DNA of 64,000 bases from Viscum album (GCA_963277665.1 OY728143.1:532800394-532864393); one strand, 5' to 3'; counted from the first letter of the stretch, positions 11,691 through 24,490 are shown. Notes: a model not told the origin generated them from the letters alone. Numbers and translations: made by a program.

Positions 11691-14164
11691 TTAGTAAATG
11701 TTATTTACTAATATATGAAATTGAAATGAATCAAACAAGATATAGTGGTAGTATTTTAAATTTACTTATACTTATAAAAAGTGAATAGCTTATTCACACC
11801 CTTTTATGTAGTTATTGGTTAATTTGGAAAATAAACTGGTATTAGTGCATACAGTTACCTTGTTGAATCCTTATCATGTAAAATCACAATTCATTCAATA
11901 GTAGATGAATTCCAATATTTGAGGGAAAATATTATTAATAATGGAAATATAAAATCAATCATTTTCCCCAATCTCTTGGCCTATAATTTATAGTGCTTTC
12001 AAATTTTCTGTTCCACCTATAGAGACAGAATCAAAAGAAATTAAGAAATTTTAAATATCAAATTTGATTGAAATTCTTTTAAATATATCCTTATGTCATT
12101 ATCTGAAGATTTTTATATGATGGTGTTGTGTCTCAAAACTTTAAATTGTATGTGAGTGATGATATAATGTATTTTCAAAGGGAATAATCATACTGCGTAT
12201 GATAATTGACCAATATAGAGACGTATAATTGTAGAAATTGGAATGATATATAACAAAACCATTTAGAAATAATTCACTTGAAAATATTTTTTTCACATCA
12301 TAGGATTAGGTGATGTCTAAGTTGATTATGATTTTTTGCATTAAATGGTATAAAAATTTATAGATATGGTTGATTCTAAAATTTCCTCTTTACATGTAAT
12401 GGATTGTTTGTATGCTAATTTATTACATTAATTTATATTCCTTTATGAAATTATTAAATATAAAATGTTCAAAATGAAGATGAATGATGAAATGAATTTT
12501 CACCCAATGACAAAAAAAATTCATGATGTTTATCCTTGTGAGTCTAATGATAAAAATTATGAAATGATTTACTAAAACCCCATGTATCTTATATCCACAA
12601 TCTATCAATGATTAGGGGTATCATATTATGATAAACATAATCTCATAGTTTTTTAATATGGTTGAATCATCCTAAATTCTATGAATTTCCCCAAGGAAAA
12701 TGATATATAATATAGAGATGATTCTGATAATAGCCATGATGGAAAAATTGTAATATAAATTATAATAATTAATTTCCATCCAATAAATATATTAATATGT
12801 TCACTAGATATTAAATTAGTACAATGAGTAATAATGATGAATTGGGATCAAGAAAAAAACAAATCATCTTATGTCTAATGAATAACATGGATAGGAAATT
12901 CCTTGGAAACAAGAGAAAATAGAATATCCTCAATAACTGAAGAATTTGGAGATGAAGAATCATACATAGGGAATAAAATAAAATATTTATTGTCTTGATA
13001 AAAATCAATCCTCCAATAAGGAAATTATTATTATAATTAATGATAATTAAAATGTTTATAATAGTGAAAAGGTTGTTGTTAAGTAAGAATATGAATCCAT
13101 CTATGAGATAATAAATTAAAAATGAAGAATTCCCAAATATATAAATATGATTTGAGATGAATGTAAACATCATTTAAACATTGGATGTAAAATATATGAC
13201 ATGTAATATTATTGAGAGATCTCTAATAAATGTTAATGTAAACGAACCACCCACAAATAACATGGATTCATATAATTTTTTAAAAAATTTATGTTATAGG
13301 AAATGTTTAAAGAAATTTTAATTTAAAAAGTGATTATTAAACATATTTAATCTACAAATGATGAAATCCAATTAAGAGGAATGTTGGACTCATTCCAAGG
13401 ATTGATATAGTAGGATGATGGTTTCACACTCAATAAATATTCTATAGTGAAATATATCCCAACAATAAAAAATAAATATTGGATGGGTTTTTAGGGTTTT
13501 GTGGAATCAGTTGGAATATATCTTATTATTTTTGGCACAATAGTTATCAGCCAATAAAATGTATTGAGAATAGTTTAAGAAATAGTGATATTATAATTAT
13601 TACATCTTATAATATATTGAGTGTTGAAAAAGTAAATTCTTAAGCCATGAGAATAAATCTAATAAAAAATAATTTTGAATATATTGATTAATTTTTTGGA
13701 ATATAAGATTTGCCTAGATTAAAAGAGAAAATATGTACATCAATACATTTATAAAAAGTTTCTTATGTGAGAAAAGATAATGAATCATGAAAAAAAAAGA
13801 ATGTAGAGGAAACCTTTTTTATTCTTTATACCAAATTGTTAGCATGTACCAAAGAAAAAACCATAGAAACATGATATTGTTTATTCATCTCACATAATAG
13901 AGGATTTAAGTTTTTTTAAGTTGATAAACAAGGGATGCATCTTTTTTTTACCTTTTTTATTGATTACTCATTTAAAATTATAGGAATCAAAATAATTTAG
14001 AATGAATCTAAAAATAATTTATATAATAAAGTCTTCATTGTTGTGGGACTAAAACTTAAAATAAATAGTAGAAGTCTACTTTTTTATGAAGGAAAATAAT
14101 TAATATTTTGAATATATAATAATTTTATCAAAATTATGAATTATGGAAATATTATTACGAATTC
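11691..14164. other. Unrecognised AT-rich sequence
   Basis: About 2.5 kb with no convincing coding, RNA or LTR signal. A 120-codon minus-strand frame at 12811-13173 is Phe/Ile/Asn-rich, as expected from AT-rich chance, and is not called. This sequence interrupts or replaces the U3 half of the C 5' LTR that should lie here. Confidence 0.4.
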
Positions 14165-14180
14165 AAATTGAACTAGTGAG

Positions 14181-14234
14181 TCAAGAGACAAGGTATGGGT
14201 TAGGATGGAGTAAATAGACAAGGTATGGGGATTC
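14181..14234 (+). repeat. Small direct duplication of the splice-donor-like site
   Basis: The string AGACAAGGTATGGG occurs at about 14186 and again at about 14216, thirty bases apart, each with the CAAG|GTATGG core that aligns with the leader donor of the other LTRs. Confidence 0.6.
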
Positions 14235-15039
14235 CATCTCACATATAAGACATGTGATATACAAACTATATAAACCATTCAATAATTTTATGTGGTGAAG
14301 GTAATTCCAATGATTTTCATATATATTAATTTTAAATAATTTTTTGTTTATTAATATTATAATTTTATGATTATTCATTCAAGGGGTTTATCTTTCTAAC
14401 ATTTTCAAATCTGTAAAATAGTTTTGCCTTAATTTTCCTTCTTTGAGATTCATGATTTTTATAGACCAATACTCTTTTTCAAGGTGTATATAATTAAATT
14501 ATACATGTTATATAATTAATATACTTCTTTTAATGATATAATATGCTTTATGTAATATCATTTTCATCCATGATGAGTATTATTCTAATATTCCATGTAA
14601 TAAGTGTTTATAGAGAAAATCTCATCCCTTTTGTAGAATATTTTGGTTTGTACTTACAATAATGAAATATTATGGCCCATCTATCAAAAATTTTCATGAG
14701 TTTCCTTATACTCTATAAATTCATTATATTCTCATGAATTGGTACAATATTATACTATTTGATACAAAATATTGAAAAAAAAATTAAATTTAAGAAATCA
14801 TGACACTAAAATTTCTTCTTTTGGAAATTAGAGCATTTTAAAAAAAGTGTTTCCAAAAATATTTTACCAAAATCATATAATAATTAGAAGAAATTTTTAG
14901 TCATTTCATATTTTACCAATATTTTCATGTTTGTATTCTTGTATCTTTTTTAATAAGGAAATTTTTTATCCATTTGTTACTGTACAAAATGAATGTTATT
15001 TTGACATCGTACGATATGTAAAAATTTGACCATTATCAT

Positions 15040-15780
15040 TCCATTGAAACATCAGTTACATTTTTGAAATTATTATGTTTATCATAATAAATTACAAATA
15101 TTTTTTTATGAATAATTGTTTTCCAAATGTATTCAGAATTATTACATATTTTTTTAAGGAAAATTATATTCAAAATGTTATGAAATCTTATTTAATATTT
15201 TTAAAGTCTTATCAATGAAATAGATTTCAAAATGACTTCCACATTATGTTATATGTTTCTAATAAATTTATGTTTTCAAAAAGTTTTCACGATTAATTTT
15301 TAATTCTTTTTGAATAATGGTTTTCAACACAATTTGATGCTAATTTTTTTTGTTTAAAAAAAATGAGTTTCAAATCCTTTTCCAGCATCTTTAATTGATT
15401 TAATGAAAAATTTCTTCCAAAAAGTTATCAATCATCTTTCATAAGGGTTAATGAATATGTTTTTTTCATAATTTTTTCAAGATTATTTTATAATTTTTAA
15501 AATATAATATTTTTGAAAATATTTTCTAGGTCCTTTTATGATTGTTAACATTTTTTTCAAGAAAAAAGAATGTTTAAATGTTTTGAGTATTATTTTATAT
15601 GTCTTCAAGGAAAAATAATTTAAAAATTATTTCATATTTTTCATGGTATTTTCTGAGAAAATTATTTTCAAATTATTTTAAGTATCTAAAATTAATTTTC
15701 AAAAAGAATGTATATTTTTTCAAGAAGATTTTTTTGAGGATATTAAAAAAGTGTTTTCCATATAATATGGAATCAATATA
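15040..15780 (+). repeat. Degenerate 48-bp-period repeat array in the C 5' LTR
   Basis: Repeats of the form ATATGTTTTCA, then an A-run, GGTTTTCAAAA and TATTTTAAAAT recur with roughly 48-bp spacing, less regular than in the copies at 33160 and 61040. The low-complexity frame at 15599-15838 on the plus strand reflects this array, with a Lys/Phe-rich pattern recurring about every 16 residues. Confidence 0.5.
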
Positions 15781-16870
15781 TTTTACTCATGTGTTTCTAG
15801 GAAATGATCTAAAGGGTCTATTTATATACTTTCTATGAATGAGATATGTTTAATGTAATGGTTTGTATGAAACCCATTTGTCCTTCATTGTTTATACGTA
15901 TATGAAATCTATTTCCCTTTTATGAGTTATTCTTCTGATTAAGTGATTACGAAATCTATACATTGTTTCACATGATATGATATATTTACCTATATGTGAT
16001 ACCCATTTCATTTAATAGGATATGATATGTTTATTTATGATCATGTGGAACATTTATGTAATATTTCATTATGAGATGGGTGGGACCGATTTCTCCCTCC
16101 AATAATGTAGGTAATGTTTAATATCTCATGATATAATCTATGAGGGTCGTGGGAGTGGACCATGAGAAATTTTATGGCTATATGAGTGAAAAATGACTAC
16201 TAATATAGTATGAGTAATTAACTTATGTAACTATGATGGTAATGGGAGATATACTCATCTACTATGATGGTATGGGGAGTGAACCCAATGTACTAAAATG
16301 TTCTTGTATTATATACTTTGTAATTTTTGGAAATAATTATATTCATATGTATTTTCTACAATTCCTTACCTTATTCATATCTTTTGATTTCAAGGATTTT
16401 TTCCATTATTTCATAAGATTAATGACTTATGAACATCCAATATTTTTTCAATGATTTTAGTTATGATTTTTGATATGTCGAGTACAATCATTTATTTACA
16501 TGTTCACGTTCTCATAACAATATGCACATGTTTATTATTATATTTCTCTTAGGTTAACCCTTATCGAGCATTTGGGATCACTGATTTTATGTTCCATTTC
16601 ATACATTTTATGATGTTTTTTATTAAGATTCTTATACCTAATTGGTTTTCTAGTCAAAAATAACATTTTGTGAGATGATGTAGCTATCTAATGTCTTATT
16701 CTTTATGTTTTCATGTTTACTAATTCATTATAGAAACCATAGTATTTGGGAGTATATTTCTATAATGTTAAGTATCTGTAAAATTTATTTCATATTAATA
16801 TATGAAATGTAAGGGTCACTATATTTTACATCATATAAAATATATAGATAAAAATTGAAATCTGGGATGA

Positions 16871-18570
16871 AAAAATCATGGTGACATACCTATGTATTTT
16901 TTGAAATATTTTTCAAGGTATATATCTAAGGATGATTATAATGATGAGTTAACATTTTGGAATATTTACTGGAGGTTTGGTAAAATATTGAGGGAGAAAT
17001 TTCAATGAAATAATTAATTTTTTGGATAATAGAAGTGGATGTGGGTCGGGCATAGATTTACATTGGGGTAAAAACACTGATGAGATGATACGTGGGTGAC
17101 TCTGGGTAATCTTGTACACAAAAACAATCTTTGATTCATATCCTGGTTTGACACTCCAATTAGATATTCATTGGGAATTCTCAACCCGTTCATGAACCAT
17201 AATGACAGATTTAAAAATAATATAGCAAGGATGAACCTATTATAAACCCAATGTGTCATATATTATAGAAGTATACATTATTTAGAAATACTATAAGTAA
17301 TTATATTCATTGCTATGAGGTTTTCAACTATGAATGTTAGTGCTCACACTATTTTTCTAGGTGTAGACAATTTTGGGGAACAGAAGCAGTTGGATTAATG
17401 TAGAATGTGATGGGAATTTTTTTGATTACCTATGACATGGGATGATCTCTGGACTGAATGATGTTGTGATCATGCATAATCAGTTTTCATAGAAAATTAT
17501 TATCAATGATTACATTAAGTAACTTTTTCACCCATCATTGAAGATAGTGAAGGAGTTTTCAAAGTGTTTGGGTAGTGTAGACCATAGAGGAATGAAGTTG
17601 TAGTTTCAGTTGTGTCAACAATATATAATGAATCAAATAATTGAATGTCTTAGTAGAATAAAATTGTGTCTTGAATATGAAAACTAACGGCACAAGTCAT
17701 GTGACTATGAGTAGAAAATGAAGATTTTGGTTAATGAAATGGATGGTAATTTGTCGTCCATATCTCATTTTAAAAGGTTATGTGTTTTCTGTGTGGATTA
17801 AATGGTCATAATACAACCCAATGTCCAGTGTGGAAGGTTCTTGAAGAAAATCATCAATATCGTGTATGTAATGTTTACATTCTGGATGATGAAGAGATGA
17901 CATGTATAATTTGAATGAAAGAGTTATTATTGTTAATGAAAATTGGATTATGTAATCAATGTATTTATGTATTTGGATTGAAATAATAAAAATTCTGAAA
18001 TATACAAGGATTATTCTACCTATGTTTTTGTCTTAGTATTTCCTTGTTTATATTGGACTGGTGTTGTAATTTTACGTCATGGTGATATTTTGACTGAGGT
18101 AAGGTAACCCTTAATTTTTTCATTATGATAAAATAATGTTGTATGGATAATGTTATGTGGGATATGAATAATTAATTGAGACATTAATTATTTACTTATA
18201 ACTAAGTAAGGATTTGTTTATATGAGGCTTTTACTACAACTAATGTATTTTACATCAATTTTTGATTTAAATTGAAAATCATATATACCTTGGAATGATG
18301 AAGTATTCATGTTCTAAAAAAGGATTTATGGTAATTCAAGATGTTACAATGCTTCATGAAAATATATGATGACGATATTAACAGGTTTGGAATGTGACAA
18401 CCATGATATACATTGAATTATTTATGCGAATCAATGTTTAACATATTTTGTGCCTCTATTTCTAGTGTTTTGTATATTTTATATTTGAGAAGGGTAATTA
18501 GGTAAACCGTTATTTTATTGATTATGTTAAGCTTCATAGTATGTATTATGAACATATATTTTGATGAAAA
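16871..18570 (+). pseudogene. Element C interior, left half: gag relic with zinc knuckle
   Basis: A decayed gag can be followed: TWDDLWTE at about 17434-17460 recalls the W-D-x-F helix of the gypsy gag domain, and an intact CCHC knuckle, CFLCGLNGHNTTQC, lies at 17783-17824. Beyond it are only short open stretches (VCNVYILDDEEMTC at about 17860). No protease or RT motif is seen before B begins at 18571. Gag would bind element RNA and build the particle. The frame is interrupted by many stops, so it is not functional. Confidence 0.55.
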
Positions 18571-18982
18571 TGACATGACCCATCCCCTAGGGCCCATTCT
18601 GTGACTACCATAAGCATGCCTTCCAAAGTCTAGGGGATGACCACTAGCACTGAAAAGGTGTATCTCTATAATGGGATGGAATTTCCTTTAAACCTGTACA
18701 TACACAAAGACTAGAAATAAATAATAAGAAACTACTACGTAACTACTGTAGTAGAAGACTTATGAATGTAAGGGTCCGGAATACAAGCCCAACTAGAAAA
18801 GAGGATGTATAACTTAAAAGTCTGATAAAACTGGGAAAAAAGAAACAAATACTAGTTTGTCCTTTGAAGATCCTACCTGATGTGTAGGAATAGATCACAT
18901 CCTCACCACTCCACATCTGGACGTCTCCTCCCCAAATTCCCTACTCCTGGCTCCCTCAAACCTCAGCCCAACTACTCATCAT

Positions 18983-18998
18983 CTGCACAAGAGACAAC
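18983..18998 (-). promoter_or_regulatory. Splice-acceptor-like site in the B 3' LTR
   Basis: On the minus strand, a pyrimidine-rich run (CTTGTTGTCTCTTGTGCAG) ends in AG at 18983. The matching place in the other LTR ends CGATGTGCAG at 26684. The position, about 400 bp before the LTR end, parallels the acceptor in element D. A candidate donor CTG|GTGAGTG lies near 20605 in this copy only. Confidence 0.35.
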
Positions 18999-19261
18999 AA
19001 GATGTGAGAAAAGACCACGCATGGGTGAGTGTAACTATAACCAGTAGAAACCCCAAGTCCCCTAGAATTATCTTATAATTCCATAATGGAAAACCAAAAA
19101 ACACGATCCCAATCACAAATCACATAGAAAATGACACATCTCAAAAAGTGTCTTAGCTCAAACCAGGTTATTCAGTGATATATAGAAGTGAAGATGATTA
19201 TTCGCAAAGCATGATCATCATAATCTCTCAAGAGACACTGCTTATGATCATATTTTGTCTG

Positions 19262-19510
19262 ACCCGAAAAATATTGATACATACTAACCCCTTCAATGAT
19301 CAACACAAGATCCAACCCACCATGATTCGATATGTAACTAACCCACGCTGACCCAAACAGGATCGAAATGGAATGACCCACACATGATCTAACCAACACA
19401 TGATTGGTATGAACTATCCCATATAATATCTATAGGCACCGACCCACACAGAATCTGACCCACATAGGAACGGTATGTGCCGACCCACACTGGATCGATT
19501 AGCACTAGCC
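19262..19510 (-). repeat. Short tandem repeats in the B 3' LTR (about 20-25-bp unit)
   Basis: On the plus strand, variants of GACCCACACAGGATC and GGTATG(T/C)GCTGACC follow each other for about 250 bp. The same repeats occur in the 5' LTR at 27050-27240, so the array belongs to the element. Confidence 0.7.
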
Positions 19511-19984
19511 TCTGTAAGATATGTCTTCAACCTCCGCCTCACAGTCAGGAACTGGATTCATCACACCTAGTGCACTAAAGATCCACAGAATATTCCATTG
19601 AGATATCAGTCATACCTTGACCACCAGTATGATCCACAAAGGAGTAACCCAATGAACTGCCATGTCGTAAGTGTTCCAACATGATAGAAGGTGCATCAAT
19701 TGGATTCCTAGTATGTGAGTTATAAGCATTTTAGTTCATCGGACCTGGTTGGATTCGTCTTTTGTCCAACACGGTCTTACTCAAACAATCTCATGAAATC
19801 AATGGGAGTATTAAAAAAGGAACGTCTCGATACAAAGATCTCAATGTTACAGACGTTTCGTCAAAGAGTCGTCTGGTTCTCAAGATATGGCCCATTAAGT
19901 GTTTCAGGGCCTAGTTGGCCCAGGTTCGGTCTGATTCTTTTCTGGGCTGGGATGCAATGGGAGCGGCCCACTAGGCCATGACAT

Positions 19985-20260
19985 GCTCATCCCTCTATGG
20001 GTTTCTTACAATGGGAGGCCCATTATGGTGGCCCTACAATGGGCGGCCCGCAATGGGAGCCCGCAATAAGAGGTCCACAATGGGGAAACCCGACCGTATT
20101 ATGCGCATCCCAAAAATGATGGTCCGACAACGTAGGGTGTGAACAATGAGGGGTGTGGCCTTGCCATGATGGGTGTGGCTCACGATGGGGAAACACAGCT
20201 GCAAGGGCATAGCCTGCGAGGGGGTGCCCGACCAGGGAGGGTGCATCCCACGAGACAACG
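19985..20260 (-). repeat. GC-rich short-unit repeats in the B 3' LTR
   Basis: Plus-strand motifs CAATGGG, GGCCC and GATGGG recur irregularly (for example near 20008, 20037, 20050 and 20078), making one of the most GC-rich stretches of the window. The equivalent zone in the 5' LTR is about 27700-27960. The longest open frame of the window (minus strand, 20607 to 20023, 194 codons) runs through this zone; I treat it as a by-product of few AT-rich stops. Confidence 0.6.
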
Positions 20261-21140
20261 ACCCAACCGTTCTCCGCCCAAGCATGTGAGGTGGGGATAC
20301 CTAGTATCCCGATCATCCGAACTGCATGGATTCCATTTGATTTGGTGAAATGGTGATGCCATGTTGGTGTCGCCCGGTCACAATGGAACCTGCACACTGA
20401 GTTCCATCGCCTCGAAATTGACCACATATTCTGCTTGCAGGCATTTCTTAATTCGTGTAACTTCTTGTCTGCGGCCTGCTGATGTGTCGGTCTCCTCCTC
20501 CGAATATAGCAGATGATGAGATGTGGCCCCTTATTCGTTAGTGGTGTGATATGGTGGGCCACGCCTCCTCCTCTTTCCATGGATGATGAGCCACGTTCCC
20601 ATTTCACTCACCAGTGGCGCACTTCGGCACGTAGCACCTCATACACAGTCAGTCGGCGCCAACTGTTCTGATGATTGCAAGAACATTGTGTTGAAGCCAC
20701 CTCTTTTGGAATGCATCAGCACACACATTCTTCATATCTGGTCGGTGTCTACACTCTTGAAAAATTCCACAAAGAACACATGGGTATATCAAAGATTGCA
20801 GATAGTCTGAGCTGTGTTCGTTAGGCCAGACCCTCTGCATTACCTTTTTTACAAAATGGTGGATAGAGGTGTTCAATAAATTCACTTGAAATAAATGAGA
20901 ATCAAACCCCTACATCATAAACATGGCGGAGGCCGCTCTTGATGGAAGGTGGATCATGTTTTTCACTCCCGCAAATGGTTCCCAATGAATCCATTCGTAT
21001 GTCATCCATAAGTTCTTGGTTCGTTGTCACCTGTCACATCTCTCTAAGATCAGCTCCCATATTTAAGGGTTCGGTATCTTGACACTCCTTCCACACCTCA
21101 TTTCATGGAGAAGCTTTTCTAAAGCCCCTACCCAAAGACC

Positions 21141-21150
21141 ATATATATAG
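21141..21150 (-). promoter_or_regulatory. TATA box of the B 3' LTR
   Basis: CTATATATAT on the minus strand, preceded by CCCTACCCCTCTC. The 5' LTR has the same element at 28684-28693, after a CCCCCCTCTC-type run. Confidence 0.6.
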
Positions 21151-21645
21151 GAGAGGGGTAGGGTCTGTAACAACATCAGGAATTAATGGGGGATAATTAA
21201 TAAGGAACCTTCTTAATTCCCCAATGATGTCATTACATAAGTCTGATAGGTCATTCCATTTATTGGATTGACAAATCACAAGCCCAACACTATTCATGTC
21301 AATTAGTCGAGATGAAATAGAATAGAATAATAAAATTATTTCATTACTTTTATTCTTAACGAGAAACAAAGCGAAACTTCTTCTAAAGACCTACTAAGTT
21401 CTATGTAAATGATTCCATAATCAGATCATGGCGTTGCAGATGCAACAGTTCCCTTATATTTTTAATCCATGAAACGGTTCAAATGTTATAAAACTCTTCT
21501 CAAACTTTTAATGAATATACACGAAACACGATCAGAAATTTATTCAGGGCACAGTGGTACTCGGAATTTGGCACCATCAACTTTTAGAGACTCATAATAA
21601 TTCCGTGTAATTAAAAAAATATAATTTCAACTCCAGGTCTTTACA

Positions 21646-21657
21646 TTCTACCCACAC
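21646..21657 (-). other. Polypurine tract of element B
   Basis: Minus strand GTGTGGGTAGAA directly precedes the LTR start TGTAAAGACC. It is very like the tract of element A (TGTGGGGTAGGA). Confidence 0.75.
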
Positions 21658-21689
21658 GAAGAATTTTTATCCCTATAAACCACAACATA

Positions 21690-22189
21690 GACAAAGGAAT
21701 AAAATGGGGGGTACTGATCATGAATATGAGCCTCCCACTCCCACGTTCTCTCTTGGAGGTTCCTATGATGCCAATGAACGTGAACTTGAGGTATTGACTA
21801 CCCATGAAGGGCTCAATACTATTAATCGCCAATCTCCAATGGATCCTCTATTAATGTTGCCACATTATCAAACCCCATCTCACCAGGGTTGATGATGTGA
21901 TATAGGTCATGCACGTATCTCCTCATCTAGTATTCATGGAAGATGTCGTGCACCCTCTCCTGCTATGGTGTATGTTCCAAGTGGTATCCCACCTCGCATA
22001 TCCTATGAACTATTAGAAAATGTCTGATAAACCTCAATGATAACATCCTGCCTCAGCAAAATAGTTGTAGTCCCAGTCCAGAGGAGACTCACAAGAATAT
22101 GTGGTCCCCCTCCTAGAACTCCAAAGGTCTCCGTCGCATGTCAGCATAAGGCTTTGTCCTGCTCAGTTCAGTCAGCATCCGTTTATGTA
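21690..22189 (-). pseudogene. Element B integrase C-terminus and chromodomain remnant
   Basis: After the integrase core, minus-strand readings include KPYADMRRRPLEF (about 22120), where Tekay-type integrases have an S-Y-A-D-x-R-R-x-P-L-E-F motif, then IEDPLEIGD (about 21835) and FIGIIGTSKRERGSG (about 21740), shifted versions of the segment leading into the chromodomain. The diagnostic E-A-T-W-E motif is not intact. Several stops and at least two frame changes lie within this span. Confidence 0.55.
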
Positions 22190-23100
22190 TGTTCTACAAC
22201 TTCTCAGTGGTAGCCCTTACCAACTCTAGACCAATAAGTGCTGACTCCCCTAGGTCTATCATGCATAGATTTGATCTATAAGGTAGACCATAAATGGCCT
22301 TAAATGGGTTCATTCTGATGGTGGAGTGATAAATGTTATTGTATGTGAACTCTATAAAGGTAATTAAATCCTCCAAACTGCATGAGAAATTTAGGACACT
22401 TGCATAAAGCCTGTCCTCCACCATCTGAATGGTCGGCTTCGTCTGAACATCCATCTAAGGCTGAAAGGTAGTTCTAAAACTTTGTTGTGTACTGAATTCC
22501 TCTTGTAATCCATTCCTCAACCAGGATGTAAAACATGCGTCACAGTCAGTGAAGATTGTCGATGGCACCCCATGATGCCATACAATCTCTTGTAAATAGA
22601 GGCTTCCCATTCACTCTATGTATCTCTTCTCATGAATGGGTAGGATGTGGGCAGAATTGGTGAGTTGTTCAATGATCTCTTTGATGGAATCATTTCCCCA
22701 GGACATATGTGGAAGCCCTGTCACAATGTCCATGGAAATTCCATCCCACATACACTCAATCAACTCTAGTTGTTGTGCTAATCCAGATGGAACTTGATGC
22801 TCGACCATAAAATGCTAACAAGTGAGGCATCGAGACATAAAATCTACCACTGATTTCTTCATACCTAGAAAATGTTCTGTTGTCGGAGGCCCTGAAACAT
22901 CTTCGCCACAAGAGGATATACCGCCACATGGGAGGTATGGAACCCTCTTAACACCTCCTCCCATATCTCCATTGGTACCATAGTACTACGTCTGAAGAGG
23001 ATGATTTTCTCCCAAACATTAGAAAATCATTGAGGGGATTTTCCTGAGGTTATATGTGCACGTCAGACCTCGTAGTCAATGCCCAAATGCTTCCCCTCCC
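22190..23100 (-). pseudogene. Element B integrase core relic
   Basis: Two long open stretches carry family signatures. 22808 to 22611 reads HQVPSGLAQQLELIE, then WDGISMDIVTGLPHMSWGND and LTNSAHILPI, so the first catalytic Asp (in M-D) is present. 22454 to 22194 reads TIQMVEDRLYASVL, FIEFTYNNIYHSTI and FKAIYGLPYRSNLC, the end of the core; the third acidic residue region just upstream is altered (TKPTIQ where S-E-R-T-I is usual). The segment between them, with the second Asp, is out of frame. Confidence 0.85.
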
Positions 23101-23214
23101 TGGCTTTCTGATAAAGTGGGAATGTTACTATCATAGACTAGAGGTAAGTTTCTCCATCTCTATCCATGATGGATATATGCATCGCAACTAGCTTCTCTTC
23201 CACCTCATTGAGTA

Positions 23215-23600
23215 ACTGCAAACCATACCTCCTGCTAAGTGCATCTGCTACTACATTACCCCACCCAAGAGTATATACTATCAAAAAGATAATGTCATGG
23301 AGGAACTCTATCCATCACCACTATCACAGGTTCTGGTTTTTTTGAGAGAATTAATACCTAAGACTCTTGTGATCAGAGTAGACTGTAAATTGTTCACCCA
23401 TCCAGTAATGTTTCCACACCTTCAAAGTGAAGTCCACTACGACTACCTCTAGGTCATGGATAGCATAGTTCGGATCATCCTGCCTCAGATTTCGTGAGAC
23501 ATAGGTGATCACTGCTCGCTCCTAAATCAAGAAACACCCATATCATGTCCCTGATTCATCACAGTAGACTACATACCCAACACCATCATCTAGTAGCCTG
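23215..23600 (-). pseudogene. Element B RNase H relic
   Basis: Minus-strand reading ends with GWGNVVADALSRRYGLQLLNEVEE at about 23270-23200, with the N-V-V-A-D-A-L-S-R signature complete, including its Asp. Upstream, stop-broken segments cover the rest of the domain between RT and integrase. Confidence 0.7.
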
Positions 23601-24490
23601 AAGATGGAGTCACTCATCAGTCACTACCACATAACATGAAAAATCTAGTTGAATATATCCTTCCATATGAATGGTTTTCCCTTCATATTCAAAGTTTGAA
23701 ATAGTGACACAACTCTATAAAAACATGGCATGATTATACGGTTGTATCCAGATTACCCTAGTAAACTATACACCTAGCTCAAACTCTTGGGTGGCTCCCA
23801 CGAAGGCGCAACATATCTCTTCGTTGAATCCACTTCAAATCCAGCCTCTGAGATAATGTGTCCCATAAAGTAGACATATCATATATAGAACTGGAACATT
23901 AAGATCATATGACAAAGATGGTTCCCTGAGAGTGTATCTAGAACTATCTGCAGATGATAGACATACTTATCCTCTGTCGTTGAGTATATCAATATGCCAT
24001 CAATGAAAACCACCACAATGCGATCAAGGTATGTCTGAAAGAACATGTTCATGCATCCCATTGACCCAGCTGGGGTGTTGGTCATGTTGAATGACATAAC
24101 CAATAACTCATATTGGCCATACCAGTATCTAACCTTCTTCTTCTATATATCTTCATATCATACCAAGAGCTAATGATATCCTGATATGAGGTCTATTGTA
24201 AAAAAACAGTGATTCCCCTTAAACTGATCAAAGATATCATCAATCCACATAAGTAGATTCTTGATCATCACAATCACATGGTTTAGGCACCTATAGTACA
24301 CATAGAGTCTCTTAATCCAATATACCTTCATTGAGAATGAAATTGGGGCTGCCCATGGTGAAACACTAGGCCTTATGAAACCCTTTCACTAAAAGTCCAC
24401 TAACTGTACCTGTATCATATGAAGCTCTGCGAGAGACATTAGATATGCTGGTGTAGATATTTTTGTCATCTTGTGGTATAGTTCGATGAA
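23601..24490 (-). pseudogene. Element B reverse transcriptase relic, active site FIDG
   Basis: Reading on the minus strand from about 24470: [15 protein letters not shown], then FFTIDLISGYH with a catalytic Asp, YGQYELLVMSFNMTNTPAG, and YLDRIVVVFIDGILIYS. The active-site pair, normally Asp-Asp, reads Asp-Gly, with Gly encoded at 23996-23998, a single A-to-G change. That alone would abolish polymerisation; several stops upstream confirm decay. Confidence 0.88.

Larger units (their letters stand above)
14165..16870 (+). repeat. 5' LTR of element C (promoter half missing)
   Basis: It aligns by eye with the 3' LTR from 32300 onward: the AATCTGTAAAATAGTTTTGCC / CCTTCTTTGAGATTCATGAT block at about 14407-14460 matches 32502-32550; the ACTATGATGGTATGGGGAGTGAACCC block at 16260 matches 34300; and GAGATGATGTAGCT at 16672 matches 34700. 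Nothing upstream of about 14165 matches, so U3 and the TATA region are gone. The 3' end near 16870 is an estimate; no convincing PBS follows. Confidence 0.65.
18571..21645 (-). repeat. 3' LTR of element B
   Basis: Read on the minus strand it starts TGTAAAGACCTGGAGTTG at 21645, right after the PPT, and ends near 18571. It matches the 5' LTR block by block: CCTTCTTAATTCCCCAATGATG (plus strand, 21206 and 28762 regions), the GTGTTCGTTAGG block at 20814 and 28440, the GACCCACA repeats, and ATGCATGGGTGAGT-type sequence at 19019 and 26730. It contains a TATA box, a GC-rich repeat zone and a strong splice-acceptor-like site whose intron end would be 18983. Confidence 0.85.

Noticed and set aside
12811..13173. 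120-codon minus-strand frame, hydrophobic
   Set aside because: Composition is Phe, Ile, Leu and Asn from AT-rich DNA; no start context, domain or neighbour supports a gene.
16873..16890. PBS for element C (CATGGTGACATACC)
   Set aside because: Only about half of the positions agree with the initiator-Met site, not above chance in this region.
20023..20607. 194-codon minus-strand open frame as a protein gene
   Set aside because: It lies in a GC-rich repeat zone of an LTR, shows no known domain, and its partner in the other LTR does not share the full frame.
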